From Cutibacterium namnetense (lineage in GTDB: Bacteria; Actinomycetota; Actinomycetes; Propionibacteriales; Propionibacteriaceae): a stretch of 64,000 nucleotides of DNA. The position numbers were made by a program, and so were the translations under genes. The notes under the pieces were generated by a model. It was given only the letters and a program-made list of their open reading frames with translations, was not told where the DNA came from and searched no databases. This document shows, piece by piece, positions 44,619 through 54,853 of this stretch; position 1 is the stretch's first letter; every line of letters starts with the position of its first letter. Where the stretch lies: contig NZ_LWHO01000002.1 of assembly GCF_001642025.1 (NCBI RefSeq), positions 109,810 to 173,809 on the forward strand, given 5' to 3'.

Positions 44619-46420
44619 TGATCCTCCACAATGTCGGCGGTCTCGAGCCACTGTTCCTCAAGGGAAGTCATCCGCGCGTCGAGTTCGTTGGCCTTCGTCT
44701 GGAGATGTACCAAGGCTTGGTAGTCGTCGGCTTTGGTGGCCATTTCCTCATGCAGGGCAGCCAGCTCATCGCGGACCTTTCCCATCTGACGATCGAGCCT
44801 GTCCATGTCCTTGCGGGCCTGGCGTAGCTCGGCGGCGCTTATCTTTGGCTCGTCGGCCCGGGACGTACTGCCTACCCGGCTTGATTTCGACGGGCCGGTT
44901 TTACGGTCGCGGCGGTGCTCTAGATATTGGGAAATCCCCCCGGGCAGGAGCGCTACCGTGCCATCTCCCATGAGAGCCCAAACTACGTCGCAGACCCGTT
45001 CCAGGAACCATCTGTCATGGGAAACGACGATCAGTGTGCCGGGCCAGGAATCGAGGTAGTCCTCGAGTAGGCGCAGGGTGTCAATGTCGAGGTCGTTGGT
45101 CGGCTCGTCGAGGAGGAGCACATTGGGCTCGTCCATGAGGAGGCGCAGCAGTTGAAGACGACGCCGTTCGCCACCTGAAAGATCGCCGATACGGGTAACG
45201 AGTTTCTGCCCGGTAAACCCGAATCCTTCGAGGAGATCAGTGGCGGAGGCATCACGGCCGGTGGCTAGCTTCGTTCTCGCTTTGACGTCGTTGACGGATT
45301 TTAGGACGGTCATTGTTGAGTCGAGGTCATCAACTTCCTGACGCAGGTGGGCCAGTCGCAGGGTCTTCCCCTGTTTGACCCGGCCTGAGTCGGGCTTACG
45401 AGAGCCGTCAAAGAGGTTAAGCAAGGTGGTCTTACCAGCTCCATTGACGCCGACCAGGCCGATCCGGTCGCCCGGGCCGATCGACCAGGTCACTTTGTCA
45501 AGCAGGGTGCGCTCGCCAAGCTCGTCGGAGGGCACGGTGACGGTGACATCGTTGAGGTCCAGCACATCTTTACCCAGCCGCGTCGCGGAAAAGCGTGCTA
45601 GCTGTAGCTTGTCGCGGGGCTCGGGGACATCGGCGATGAGGGCGTTGGCCGCCTCGACTCGGTAACGCGGTTTGGAGCTACGGGCAGGGGCTCCCCGTCG
45701 CAACCACGCCAATTCTTTACGCGCCAGATTTTGACGCTTGGCCTCGTTACTGGCGGCGATGCGCGCTCGTTCTACCCGTGCCAGGGTGTAGGCCGAATAT
45801 CCACCTTGGTAAGCCTCGACGGTGGCGTCGTGGACTTCCCAGATGTCAGTGCAGATTTCGTCGAGGAACCAACGGTCGTGTGAGACGACGAGCATTGCCA
45901 CGCCGTGTTCCTGCAGGCGGCGCAGATGGCTAGCCAGCCAGGCCACAGCCTCGACGTCGAGGTGGTTGGTGGGCTCGTCAAGGACGAGCAAGTCGTGGTC
46001 TGCAAGCATGATCGAGACCAGTGCGGCCCGTCGTCGTTCCCCACCGGAAAGATCCGTCATAGGGCGGTCAAGGTCAATGTCGGAAAGCATGTCTTCGACG
46101 ATGGGACGGGCCTTGCGGTCGGCTGCCCAAACGTGGTCGGGCTGACCTCCGACGACGAGGTCGCGGACGGTCTGATCCTTGGGAGCCTCAGCCTGGGCAA
46201 GCACTCCTATGGAGATGCCGTTGGTGCGCGTCACAGTTCCGGAGTCAGGCTCCAGGGAACCAGTAAGAAGGGCTAAGAGGGTGGATTTACCGTCTCCGTT
46301 TCGTCCCACGACGCCGATGACATCCCCGGTCGATAGCCCCAGGGATACCTCTGACAGGATCGTCCGGGTGCCCCAGGACTTCGAGATGCGATCAGCGTTG
46401 ACGATATTTGTGCCGGCCAA
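44615..46420 (-). CDS. ABC-F family ATPase (Uup-like)
   Basis: This 601-residue soluble protein has two ABC domains: GRNGDGKST with LSGGERRR and LDEPTNHLD, then GVNGAGKTT with LSGGERRR and LDEPTNDLD. A linker (about 240-270) and a C-terminal Uup-type coiled coil (RKDMDRLDRQMGKVRDEL) complete it. The family acts on ribosomes or in DNA/translation quality control; no transmembrane partner exists. The start is TTG 46420, seven bases after the DUF4191 gene, without a good ribosome site. Confidence 0.94.
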   Translation of the reverse strand: MAGTNIVNADRISKSWGTRTILSEVSLGLSTGDVIGVVGRNGDGKSTLLALLTGSLEPDSGTVTRTNGISIGVLAQAEAPKDQTVRDLVVGGQPDHVWAADRKARPIVEDMLSDIDLDRPMTDLSGGERRRAALVSIMLADHDLLVLDEPTNHLDVEAVAWLASHLRRLQEHGVAMLVVSHDRWFLDEICTDIWEVHDATVEAYQGGYSAYTLARVERARIAASNEAKRQNLARKELAWLRRGAPARSSKPRYRVEAANALIADVPEPRDKLQLARFSATRLGKDVLDLNDVTVTVPSDELGERTLLDKVTWSIGPGDRIGLVGVNGAGKTTLLNLFDGSRKPDSGRVKQGKTLRLAHLRQEVDDLDSTMTVLKSVNDVKARTKLATGRDASATDLLEGFGFTGQKLVTRIGDLSGGERRRLQLLRLLMDEPNVLLLDEPTNDLDIDTLRLLEDYLDSWPGTLIVVSHDRWFLERVCDVVWALMGDGTVALLPGGISQYLEHRRDRKTGPSKSSRVGSTSRADEPKISAAELRQARKDMDRLDRQMGKVRDELAALHEEMATKADDYQALVHLQTKANELDARMTSLEEQWLETADIVEDQ

Positions 46421-46427
46421 CGGAGGC

Positions 46428-47198
46428 TCAGCGTCCCCGCATGGCGGCGCGGGCGCCCTTCATTGAACTTGGCATCGGACCCTTTGGAAGCGGCACCTTG
46501 GGGCGCATGGCGTCAAGGGCTTTGAGTCGATTGACGACCTCGTCCACCTGGCTGGTGTTGAGAGCCTTGGGGAGTTTCTTGATGTGTTTGTCGAGGTTCT
46601 CTAGCGGCACCTGTCCCTTGCCGTCGCCCATGATGATCGACGTCACCGGAGTGCCGTAGGCGACCTGCTCGTGGCGCTTAGTCTCGGTGGCCAGCAGGTT
46701 ACGCAGGCCGGCGCCGTGCCCCTCGCCGATGAGAACAATTCCGCCCGGACCGACAGCGCGGTGAACGACATCCTGCTGACGGGTAAACGCGATCGCGGGG
46801 GTGGAAGTCCACTTCTTCTTGTCGAGCAGGGACAGGGCAACTTCGGCTGACCCTGTCTGGCCTTTGAACCGGGCATACATGGAACGCTTAGCGCGCCACT
46901 GGAAAGCCCACATAGCGGCAGCAGCGCCAGCAAAGAGGCCAACGATGAGCCACGCCCACCATAGGTCGGTGAGGATCAGTCCAAGGACCGTGAACACCAC
47001 AACGCCTGCCACGAAGGAGCCGATGACCCACCAGAGGAGCTGAGGGTCAACCTGGCGGGTCAGCTTGAACGTTTCGACGAGCTGTCTTCCGGTGCCCCAG
47101 TCCTTGGGGTTGTCAGAGTGCTTGCGACGCTCCTTCTCGGCCTTGGCCTGGGCTTTCTGCTTCGCGGCGAGTTCCTTGGCTGCCTGGCTCTTGGGCAT
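46428..47198 (-). CDS. DUF4191 family membrane protein
   Basis: This 256-residue protein has a Lys/Ala-rich N-terminus, two adjacent membrane spans (about 55-95) and a conserved cytoplasmic domain (ARFKGQTGSAEVALSLLD, GPGGIVLIGEG). The start ATG has GAGGAG nine bases upstream. In many actinobacteria this gene directly follows lipA; here lipA is about 9.4 kb away with the sialidase/CAMP region between. Function unknown. Confidence 0.9.
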   Translation of the reverse strand: MPKSQAAKELAAKQKAQAKAEKERRKHSDNPKDWGTGRQLVETFKLTRQVDPQLLWWVIGSFVAGVVVFTVLGLILTDLWWAWLIVGLFAGAAAAMWAFQWRAKRSMYARFKGQTGSAEVALSLLDKKKWTSTPAIAFTRQQDVVHRAVGPGGIVLIGEGHGAGLRNLLATETKRHEQVAYGTPVTSIIMGDGKGQVPLENLDKHIKKLPKALNTSQVDEVVNRLKALDAMRPKVPLPKGPMPSSMKGARAAMRGR

Positions 47199-47397
47199 GG
47201 TGCGCGGCTCCTCGGGGTTGATGGACAGGTGCGGGGCAGACTCCTGAGGCGCAGGTCTTCCCGTGACCCGTAAACTCTACCCTGCCGGGCCTTTTCCGTC
47301 GTCCTCTCAGGGGCAGGGCGAGGAAGAACTGCAGTCTCGAGATGGGGCGTGGCCGTCGTGCTGCGACAGGACGACTGTGGTGCTCGCCGCTATGTGC

Positions 47398-49091
47398 TCA
47401 AGGTGTCAGTTCGCGCAGATACATACGTTGAAGCCCGTCTGCCCATGAATCCGTAGGTGATGATTCGAAGAGCAGGAAAACACGTCCGTCGGATAACTGG
47501 GCGATCGAGGAATAACCGAAGAGGGTTTGTGGACTTGTGATGTCGGTGTGACTCACCCATTCAAGTTCGGAGCGTGGCCCAGATGCTGTTGCGGACCGGT
47601 GGATAACCGCCAGATGGGCAACGCCATGTCGACGCCTGCGGTCATCTGCTGAAACGACCATGAGAGCAGGGAGTTGCTCCCCGGTGGCAGGCGATGCGAT
47701 GGTTTGCTGCAGCATGAGCGCGGAGACCTGACATGCGACGCCTTGGTCGTCGTCGCCGAACGCGGATGCCAGCGTGCTCCAGGAATGGCCGCCATCCAGG
47801 CTCTCGGCGGTCAGCACCTTCCCGCCCGAAGAGGCAGAGTGTCGGTTGAAGCTGCGCAATACGCCGGGTAAAACCTCTGTGATCGCACTTTCGTGGAGGT
47901 CGATGGCGGCTGGCATCGGGATTCCTCGTTGCCAAGTTTCTCCACCATCGTCAGTATACACAGTAGTGCAGGAAATTCCTCCCGGAAGCATCATGTAGGT
48001 CGGAATGACGATGCGTCCAGCGTGTTCTCCGGCGCGGATCTGAATGGCCCGACCTGGTGCAATGAGAGTGCATCGTGAATCGATAGGCCTGAACTGTCGC
48101 GTCACCAATTTTCCCATGCTCCATGTCCGGCCATCTACTCGTATGAGTAGATCTCTATAATGTGATTAGTGTTGAAGATCTGGAGGATTGAATCTTGGTA
48201 AAATACGCGCATTGGAGCGATGCGAGCTGAACCGTGCTGGAACACATACAGCGGAATTCCTAGCTCGAAGAGGTTAAAATCTTCGTCCAAGGAGTATCTT
48301 GATCGTCGTCCGAGTATGAGATTTGAGTCATCGACTCCAGTGGCGGTGTATGGACGAGGTGTGCCGATCAATTCGTAAATCTGAATGTGGCCGCACGCGT
48401 CGCGGGGACCGTCGAGGTCAGCTACGAGGTCAAATTGTGAACGGTCGATGTTCAGATTGATGTTTCCTCTCAGCCCGTCGGCGTCCCCTGTGGCGTTGTG
48501 CGTCGAGAGCAGAAGCATGTCACGTCCGGAAACGGTGGCGAAGCCATCTCCCAGGGGGAACTTTCGAGGGCGTCCACCTTTGACGGAGCCGTCCGGCGCG
48601 ACATTGAGATGCTCGAATACGCCGCCGTTCCAGGCCCAGAGGTCAATGACGAGCATCAGTCGATTTCGAACGGCGTCTTCGACGACGGCACCGTCGATGA
48701 CCGAAGATGATGCGGGGGCGTACCCATACGCCTTCGAATAATCTCGCATTTCCAATGGCTTGATCAATGACGGGGTTTTCCATCCGTCAGTAATCGAGTA
48801 GCGGGAAGCATTGGGTTTTCTGCGAATCAAAGCGTCGATGTTGTCTGCAGAGTCGCCGGTTGTCGCGCGATTTGCATCGCAGCCCGCGACCAATGTGTCA
48901 TTGACTGTGGGCACCATGAATGGGATGCGGAAGAAACGTGATGGCGAGTTCTCTGCGTTGAACACCTCGAAATCGTCGGTTTTCGGTGTCGCGAGTGCAG
49001 GAGCGCGCTCAGAGATCTGGCCTGCTATACCCCAGAACAAGGCTGCCCCGCCAGAGATCAATGCGGATCGTCGTGAAATCTGTTGGTGCAT
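47398..49091 (-). pseudogene. Exported sialidase, frameshifted (two fragments)
   Basis: The 5' fragment (49091-48135, 318 residues) has a Tat-like leader (SRRSALISGGAALFWG), the FRIP motif (FFRIPFM) that holds the first substrate-binding Arg, and ends at TAG. The 3' fragment (from 48117 to 47398) is in another frame and contains Asp-boxes YTDDGGETW and SLDGGHSW. Reading the second frame back across the junction gives VDGRTWS just where an Asp-box should lie, so one base seems lost near 48135-48140. Joined, it would be about 565 residues, normal for a secreted sialidase that frees sialic acid from host glycans. It lies downstream of the second sialidase and nanT. Confidence 0.85.
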
Positions 49092-49165
49092 GGTGAACCC
49101 CTAAACGTCAAGACTTCCATCTTATGGATACATTGAATGGGCGATATCTGGCGTCGCTGTGCGAA

Positions 49166-51330
49166 TTACTCCAGTGTGCTGCGGGAATTGGTGAGCCATG
49201 ACAGCGGCACCTCTGTCAGGAATAGGCCTTGCCACTCCCGTTCCCACAGGACGAGCAGAGTCCGTTCGTCTCGCTGGGCCATACATTGGTACACATGATG
49301 GCGGGAGTTGAGCACGCGGTTGTGCGGCCAGGTTTTACCTCCGTCAAAACTCTGACGCAACACTCCACAACCCCGGAACGGCAGCATCATTGACGCATTC
49401 GCAAATACCACTGATTCGGTTCCAAATTCGTCCCGGACGGAGATGGCATTAGGTTGAGAGAAGATTTCGGTCAGCTGCTCGACGAACGTCACGTCGCCCC
49501 ATGTCTCGCCGCCATCGACGCTGGCTGCATGCGCTACCCGTCCGGAGGGATGCTGGTTGCGCATGAAGGAGTGCACGACACCGTCAGGGGTCTCCACTAA
49601 CGCCGACTCATGGGTTGAACCGCGATCGTCCTCGAGGTTTCGAGAACTGACGATCTTTCCGAACAGTTCACGGTCGTCGTTTGGTGACTTACCGAGATGC
49701 CATGTCTTGCCACCGTCATCGCTGTATACCGCGGCACATGAAAAAGTCTTCCCCCTCTCGTGGTTGTAGTAGACCGGTGCCAGGAGCCGACCTCGATGTG
49801 TCCCGTGTTCCAACTGGATCCCGTTGCCCGGTGAAGTACCAAAGAACCGCATCCAAGGCTGCTTGAGAGTCGGGTTTAGATTGATGGGCCGTGACCACGT
49901 CCGGCCATCGTCATCGCTGTGGATGAGGATGAGGTTGCAGGTTCGTGGGGCCAGCAGAGACTCGTGAGTGTCCACTCCGGTGGCCAGGTGGATGTTGCCG
50001 GCGGGGGTACCGGCGTCGAAGACGTTTCCGGCTTCGTCAACGGTGTAGTCCGTGAGCTCGCCCGACTCGGTTGTCACGATGCCTTCTGCATTGAGGATGT
50101 AGGCCGCCATGTCGCGGTCGAACAGAAGTTGCCGACCTTGCTCATCGAAGCCCGATCCCGGTTTGGCGTTGGGCTGCCCCACACCACCCGGGAACTGGTC
50201 GATCAAGCAGAACACGCGTCCTGAGTTGTGATCCTGAAACAGAGCCGAGTCGATGACCGATGCTCCTAGGGCGCCCTCGCCGGGATACTCGAGGACTATC
50301 TGGGCCTCGTCCCACAGGCGACCGTCTTGGCTGCGACGGATGACGAAGTTAATGTCGTTGGGGCTATCGTTGGCAATGCTCACACGTTGATCTGCCCCTG
50401 CGATGAAGGTTCCAGAGTCAAGTCTGATGAGTGATGGGATTTGGTAACTCTTCGAGCCTAGATATCCGGTGTCGAAGAGAGCTTGGGTCCGTAGCGGAGG
50501 CACACTGGCGAGGCGTTTGACCTGGGCGTCGGTCAGCGCAGTGCTGAAGATGGATGCCGTCTGTGTTTCCCCAAACAGCCGGGCTCCTTCGAGATCCTTC
50601 CCGACGGTGACCTTTTCTACCGTGCCAAGATCGGCAAAGAACGCCTCACCGGGTTCGTGGGCCACGAGGAAACCGTCAACGTAGAGATCAATGGCACCAC
50701 GGCCACTGACTGCAACCAGGTCATGCCAGTTCCCGTCGTCCCACTTGCCCGGAGCGCACCATGAGCGAGTTCTCCAGTACGGCGTGCATCGCGGGCCGAT
50801 AGCTCAGAACTAGCGAATTCGATGAGCGGCATTGCCGCCGGTGCCTTGGCCATCATGGCTGGTAAAGACAAGGCTGAGTTCCACATCCGGAATCGCCGTA
50901 CCTCGAGAATACCCGACGGGTTGATGATGATATGGGTTGCTCCCAGGTTCTGGCACCATGCCCGCAATGTTGCGGAGAATGTTTCGTAGCCGTCTGCAAA
51001 CAGGTGCGTGCCAGTTTCATCAGCGGTTAGTCCGACGGAGTGAATCGTGCCATCTGCCATGCCCAGTGCATCTTCGGCGTCGAGACTTCGAGATTCTCCG
51101 TCTAGATCAATGCGGCCGAGCAAACGGTCTGCATTCACATCGACCGATAGCCGCCCGTTCTTTCCAACAAGCTCGAACAGACACCCGGAGGACGTCGCCG
51201 TGAACTCGATGAGAAGTGAGCCGTCCTCGCCGTCGATTCGATGTACGTTCACGCCGTTGCGCGCCGCTAGCAGGGCGCTTCCAGCGAGGTCAATCGCTAA
51301 TTCCTCGGTATAACTATCAGTAACAGTCAT
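49166..51330 (-). pseudogene. Sialidase with N-terminal LamG/lectin-like domain, frameshifted
   Basis: ATG 51330 follows GAGGAGAC. The first frame encodes a beta-rich domain of about 175 residues (FADGYETFSATLRAWC) up to roughly 50800. The rest is in another frame, open from 50803, beginning TPYWRTRSWCAPGKW and continuing to 49166. It carries four Asp-boxes (SDDGRTW, SDDGGKTW, SVDGGETW, SFDGGKTW). The RIP motif is altered to YQIPSLI, so the usual first catalytic-triad Arg is Gln. No signal peptide is seen at the start. The joined length would be about 720 residues. The frameshift and the Arg change together suggest a lost or altered activity. Confidence 0.83.
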
Positions 51331-51402
51331 GGCTGAAGTCTCCTCGTGGCTTCCATGCCCCATCTTGGCTGGAGATTGTGAATATGTGTTTTGGCTGTCA
51401 AT

Positions 51403-52935
51403 TCAACGCTCGCTGGACACAAACTCGTGTGAAAGGTCGCCGCTGTTGATGTAGCGGTCATCTCCGTCTTCGAGGCGGACGACCTTTGGGTTGACGAGGG
51501 CCTGGAGCTTGCGTGGAAGGTTCAGCCCGACGCCAAGGACGACGATCAGGCCGAAGCCTACGGATAGCACCCCCAGCGCTGATCCCAGGCCGAAACTCTT
51601 GGCCAGTGAGGCGCCCACGACTGGTCCGATGGCGCCGCCGAGAGCTCCGACATTGTAGATGAACCCCACTCCTGCGGCTCGCTGCTCAACGGGGAAATAG
51701 CTCGATACCCACCGAGGAGCTAACCCTGAAATTCCTTGACCGAATAGCTGATTGAAGAACAGTAAAAGTCCGATGAGCCATGCCGACTTGATTCCAGCAA
51801 AGAACAAAGGAAAGACGATGATCTGTGCTATGAGAATACTTGTAAAGTACCACTTTCGCATTCCTATCCAGTCTCCCATGAAACCAGCGACAAAGTAACC
51901 GATCATGTTGCCGAATTGTGCGACGGTCAGCATATTTGCGACGGTGGATGCCGCATATCCAGCGCCTGTGAGATACGTAGGTAGGAGTCCGAGGATGGGC
52001 CATCCGTACATGAAGGCAGAAAGGATGACGATCATGATTCCGATACCAATCACCCAGCGGCGAGGATCGAATTGTACGATGAGACACACAAAGATGGCGC
52101 CACAGGCTGCGGCCACGACGACGACACCCCAGAAAGTGAGAATGTTGAGGGCGAAGATGGCCAGCAGCCCCGCCATTGCCGCGATGACGAGTGGGATGTT
52201 CAGGGACATGCGTCTTCCGCTGAACAGCACTTGGAACGCATCGCGCGACTCGGATGACGTTTCGCGTTCGCGTGACTTTGCCGTCTTCCAGTCGCTGGCT
52301 TCGGGGAGGCGACGTCGCATGTACAGTGCCACTGCGATGGGCACGACCCCGGTGATGAACAGGGCTCGCCAGCCCCATCCGGCATGCCAACCGTCGACCC
52401 ATGGAACCAAGTATTTGTCGACCTGAACGGCCAGGATGGCGCCTATCGCATAGCCTGACAGCAGGAACGATGATGCCTTGCCGCGGATTCGCGGATGCCA
52501 CGATTCGATGACGTATGTTGCTGATGACCCATACTCTCCGGCCATCGCGAAGCCGACGACCATGCGCATCACGAACAGGAACATGAAGTTCGGCGAGAAT
52601 CCCATGAGGAGCGAGCCGATCGCGAACAGCACGGTTGCGATAATCATGGCTGGCTTGCGTCCGAACCGGTCGCCAACTCCGCCCAGGATTAGTCCGCCCA
52701 GCCACCGTGTGATGAAGGCTGCTGACACCAGGGCCGCGCTTTGCGTCAGGGTGAGACCAAAGGCCGCCTTGATCTGTGGCAGTGCCAAGGTGATGAGCAC
52801 GAAGTCGTAGCCGTCAAGCGTGACACCAATAAGGGCTGCAATGAAGAGCTTCCATTTGGTGGCGTCCAAGTACTGCCACCATGGTCTCTTGTCACCCATC
52901 TCCTTGATGGTGACGACGTTGCTGGAATTGGACAC
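51403..52935 (-). CDS. nanT: NanT-like sialic acid/H+ symporter (MFS)
   Basis: This 510-residue transporter has twelve or more spans. It closely follows E. coli NanT: LDGYDFVLITLALP in helix 1, SAAFITRWLGGLILG, GDRFGRKPAMI, MAGEYGSSATYVIESW, LLPTYLTGAGY and YNVGALGGA. The extra two central helices of the sialate porter family are visible. GTG 52935 has GGGGA four bases upstream; TTG 52965 is the alternative. It lies upstream of both sialidase genes on the same strand with short gaps, giving an import-plus-release locus. The catabolic nan genes are not in this window. Confidence 0.93.
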   Translation of the reverse strand: MSNSSNVVTIKEMGDKRPWWQYLDATKWKLFIAALIGVTLDGYDFVLITLALPQIKAAFGLTLTQSAALVSAAFITRWLGGLILGGVGDRFGRKPAMIIATVLFAIGSLLMGFSPNFMFLFVMRMVVGFAMAGEYGSSATYVIESWHPRIRGKASSFLLSGYAIGAILAVQVDKYLVPWVDGWHAGWGWRALFITGVVPIAVALYMRRRLPEASDWKTAKSRERETSSESRDAFQVLFSGRRMSLNIPLVIAAMAGLLAIFALNILTFWGVVVVAAACGAIFVCLIVQFDPRRWVIGIGIMIVILSAFMYGWPILGLLPTYLTGAGYAASTVANMLTVAQFGNMIGYFVAGFMGDWIGMRKWYFTSILIAQIIVFPLFFAGIKSAWLIGLLLFFNQLFGQGISGLAPRWVSSYFPVEQRAAGVGFIYNVGALGGAIGPVVGASLAKSFGLGSALGVLSVGFGLIVVLGVGLNLPRKLQALVNPKVVRLEDGDDRYINSGDLSHEFVSSER

Positions 52936-53477
52936 AAGTTCCCCGTTCTCCGTTGATCCGAGCAAAACATTAGACGTCCTATGTTTCAGAAGATATCGTA
53001 GCGCCCGCTCGTGGCGGGAGGTACATCGCCCGGGATGTGCGCGCCTGGGCGGGGGCTGGTGTCATCTCGTGTCGTGTCGAAGCGGGCGCTTGGCTGCGTC
53101 GAGCCTGATTCCAGATGCCTGACGATGGCGGGCTGCCAAGAGGCGGGCGCGGCCTCGGGAGCTAGTACAAGAGTCAGGTCTACTAGGCTGTTCCTGATGT
53201 TCAATTAATATGTTTTACCAATGCCGGTTAATTAGTATGCCATATGATGGTAAAGTATCTATTATGTATCATTTTCACGCAATTCTAATCGTGTTAGCGT
53301 TTAGTTGGGGTATCTTCGTTATTTTGTGAAGTCGTCCGTCGTTCTCATGGTAATTTCCAGGGGCATGACCTGGGGGCAAAAAATTTTTGTTTCAGGATTG
53401 AAATAGCTGACCCTCTACCTGGCATACTGATGACTGCTCGCAGTCGCGAGCAATAGTTCCGAATAGGAGAAGCCCCC
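52936..53477. other. A/T-rich intergenic region between nanT and a CAMP-factor gene
   Basis: These 542 bases separate two divergently transcribed genes. The stretch 53200-53400 is clearly richer in A/T than the rest of the window. I see no gene that I can support; a small minus-strand frame at 52986-53204 has no recognisable features. The region must hold the nanT promoter and the CAMP-factor promoter. Confidence 0.6.
53398..53428 (+). promoter_or_regulatory. Possible promoter of the first CAMP-factor gene
   Basis: TTGAAA (53398-53403) and CATACT (53423-53428) are separated by 19 bases, about 50 bases before the start codon. A perfect 7-bp hairpin (53435-53452, TGCTCGC/GCGAGCA) follows in the leader. 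The spacing is long, so this is tentative. Confidence 0.35.
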
Positions 53478-54329
53478 ATGAAGATCAAGTTCATTGCGGC
53501 GCCGTTGGTTGTCGGTGCCATGATGGTTCCGATGGCGTTGTCAGCTCCCGCGGCCCGTGCTGAGACCCCAGTCGTCCCTGCTGCTGCCTTGGGCGCTGTT
53601 CAGCCTGGAAAGGCGCTTTCCGCTGCTGACGCGCAGAAGGAACTGAACGCGGTTAATGCGCGTATCGCGGCCCTCAAGGTTGCTCAAGGAGAAGCTAGGG
53701 CGTCTTTCGCTCCCAGTGATGTCATTGGCACCATTGGTCGGCTTATCAAGGCAGCTCAACAAATCAAGGGAGCGCTTGAGAGAATTGTGAAGGGTGGGAT
53801 TGCTTTCCTTAAGTCGATCCCGACTCGTGTTGAGTTGCTGCTGACTATGGTTGACACAATTAACGGTGCCGCCCATATGTTGCAGGATAAGGTTCAGCCG
53901 GCGCACTCTCGGGTGTTCCTTGAGCTCGTCCACGCTGGTGCGCTGTTGGTCTCTTTTGATGCCACGAGTGACCAGCTGAAGGACGAAGTGGGGGCTGTGA
54001 AGAAGGCTCTTGCTGATGCCGAGCGGATGCCAAATCTTAAGCCGAACGATGTGGCTACCTTCTACACCAAGGCCAAGCTTGTCCGCGTACTTCACGAGAT
54101 TCGTTTCGATCGCGGTACCTGCGTAGTGCGCTACAAGGACGGCGAAACCATCCGGTTGCTCAATCGCGCAATCCTCAAGGCTGTCGGTGTTCGGCTCGAC
54201 CCGCTCGTGCGTGTTTCCGACGTTGATAAGGCCATCAAGGATGTCAAGGCGGCATACCGGGAGGCACTTAAGGCTCCTAACAAGCCTGATGCGCCGGCAT
54301 CCCCGGCTGTCTGTGCTCCCGCTGCCTGA
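53478..54329 (+). CDS. CAMP factor homologue, secreted co-haemolysin (copy A)
   Basis: This 283-residue exported protein has a signal peptide cleaved after ARA (residue 28). Its mature, all-helical part matches CAMP-factor proteins such as group B streptococcal Cfb: LQDKVQPAHSRVFLELVHAG, NLKPNDVATFYTKAKL and LNRAILKAVGVRLDP. CAMP factors form pores and enhance lysis with sphingomyelinase, and act as virulence factors in Cutibacterium. The C-terminus has an extra Pro/Ala-rich tail with a Cys. AGGAGA lies seven bases before the ATG. The gene faces a second CAMP gene and ends at a strong hairpin. Confidence 0.92.
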   Translation: MKIKFIAAPLVVGAMMVPMALSAPAARAETPVVPAAALGAVQPGKALSAADAQKELNAVNARIAALKVAQGEARASFAPSDVIGTIGRLIKAAQQIKGALERIVKGGIAFLKSIPTRVELLLTMVDTINGAAHMLQDKVQPAHSRVFLELVHAGALLVSFDATSDQLKDEVGAVKKALADAERMPNLKPNDVATFYTKAKLVRVLHEIRFDRGTCVVRYKDGETIRLLNRAILKAVGVRLDPLVRVSDVDKAIKDVKAAYREALKAPNKPDAPASPAVCAPAA

Positions 54330-54359
54330 TTCCGGTAGACCGTTTCTGATCTGAACGAA

Positions 54360-54395
54360 CAGTGCGCGCCGCCATAGTCATGGTGGCGCGCACTG
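54360..54395 (+). terminator. Strong hairpin after CAMP-factor gene A
   Basis: A 16-bp stem (CAGTGCGCGCCGCCAT paired with ATGGTGGCGCGCACTG, one G-U pair) with an AGTC loop begins 30 bases after the stop. There is no long T-run, but stem strength and position fit a terminator. Confidence 0.8.
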
Positions 54396-54790
54396 TGGTG
54401 TGTGTGGATGGACCACGTAAAGGCTCGAGTAGTACGCCATGGCGCATGGCATGCGGTTGATATTGCTTCGGGGCGAGGCTGCCGGTATGCAGGGTCGGTT
54501 AGTCGGTCGACGGTGAGCGGGTCGTACCCCACTGCTCGCGGGGGTCAGCGGTCCGACGTCGCTCCGGAGGTTGCGAGGTAGCTTCGATGGAGTTTCCGGG
54601 CAAGGTGAGTTGGCTTACGACCATCCGATGAGTGGCATATGTACGCTGATGCAGCGGCTTTGCTGGCGAGTTGATGTCTCGCGTTGATCAATTCGATTTC
54701 GTCCAAGCGATGCCGGCATTAGACGTGGTCATCGCTGCGAATTTGCCAGCGTGTCCGCGTGAAAACAATCACTTTCCGCAGGGTAGAAAA
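54396..54790. other. Intergenic region between convergent CAMP-factor genes
   Basis: About 395 bases lie between the two terminator hairpins. I see no open frame with coding character, repeat or RNA signature here. Confidence 0.6.
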
Positions 54791-54826
54791 CAGTGCCTTG
54801 CCCGTACATAGGCGGACAAGGCACTG
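54791..54826 (-). terminator. Intrinsic terminator of CAMP-factor gene B
   Basis: The inverted repeat CAGTGCCTTG / CAAGGCACTG, with further CCG/CGG pairing inside, is followed on the minus strand by TTTTCTACCC. This is a classic rho-independent layout 28 bases after the stop of the minus-strand gene. Confidence 0.85.
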
Positions 54827-54853
54827 AGTGTCGACTAACGAGTACGTTCTAGA

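Noticed and set aside
49092..49165. Possible fusion of the two sialidases into one gene
   Set aside because: The second starts with its own Tat-like leader and ATG after a 74-base gap, so they are separate neighbouring genes.
52986..53204. Small minus-strand frame upstream of nanT, considered as a regulator
   Set aside because: No helix-turn-helix or other motif is visible and no ribosome site precedes it; composition looks non-coding.
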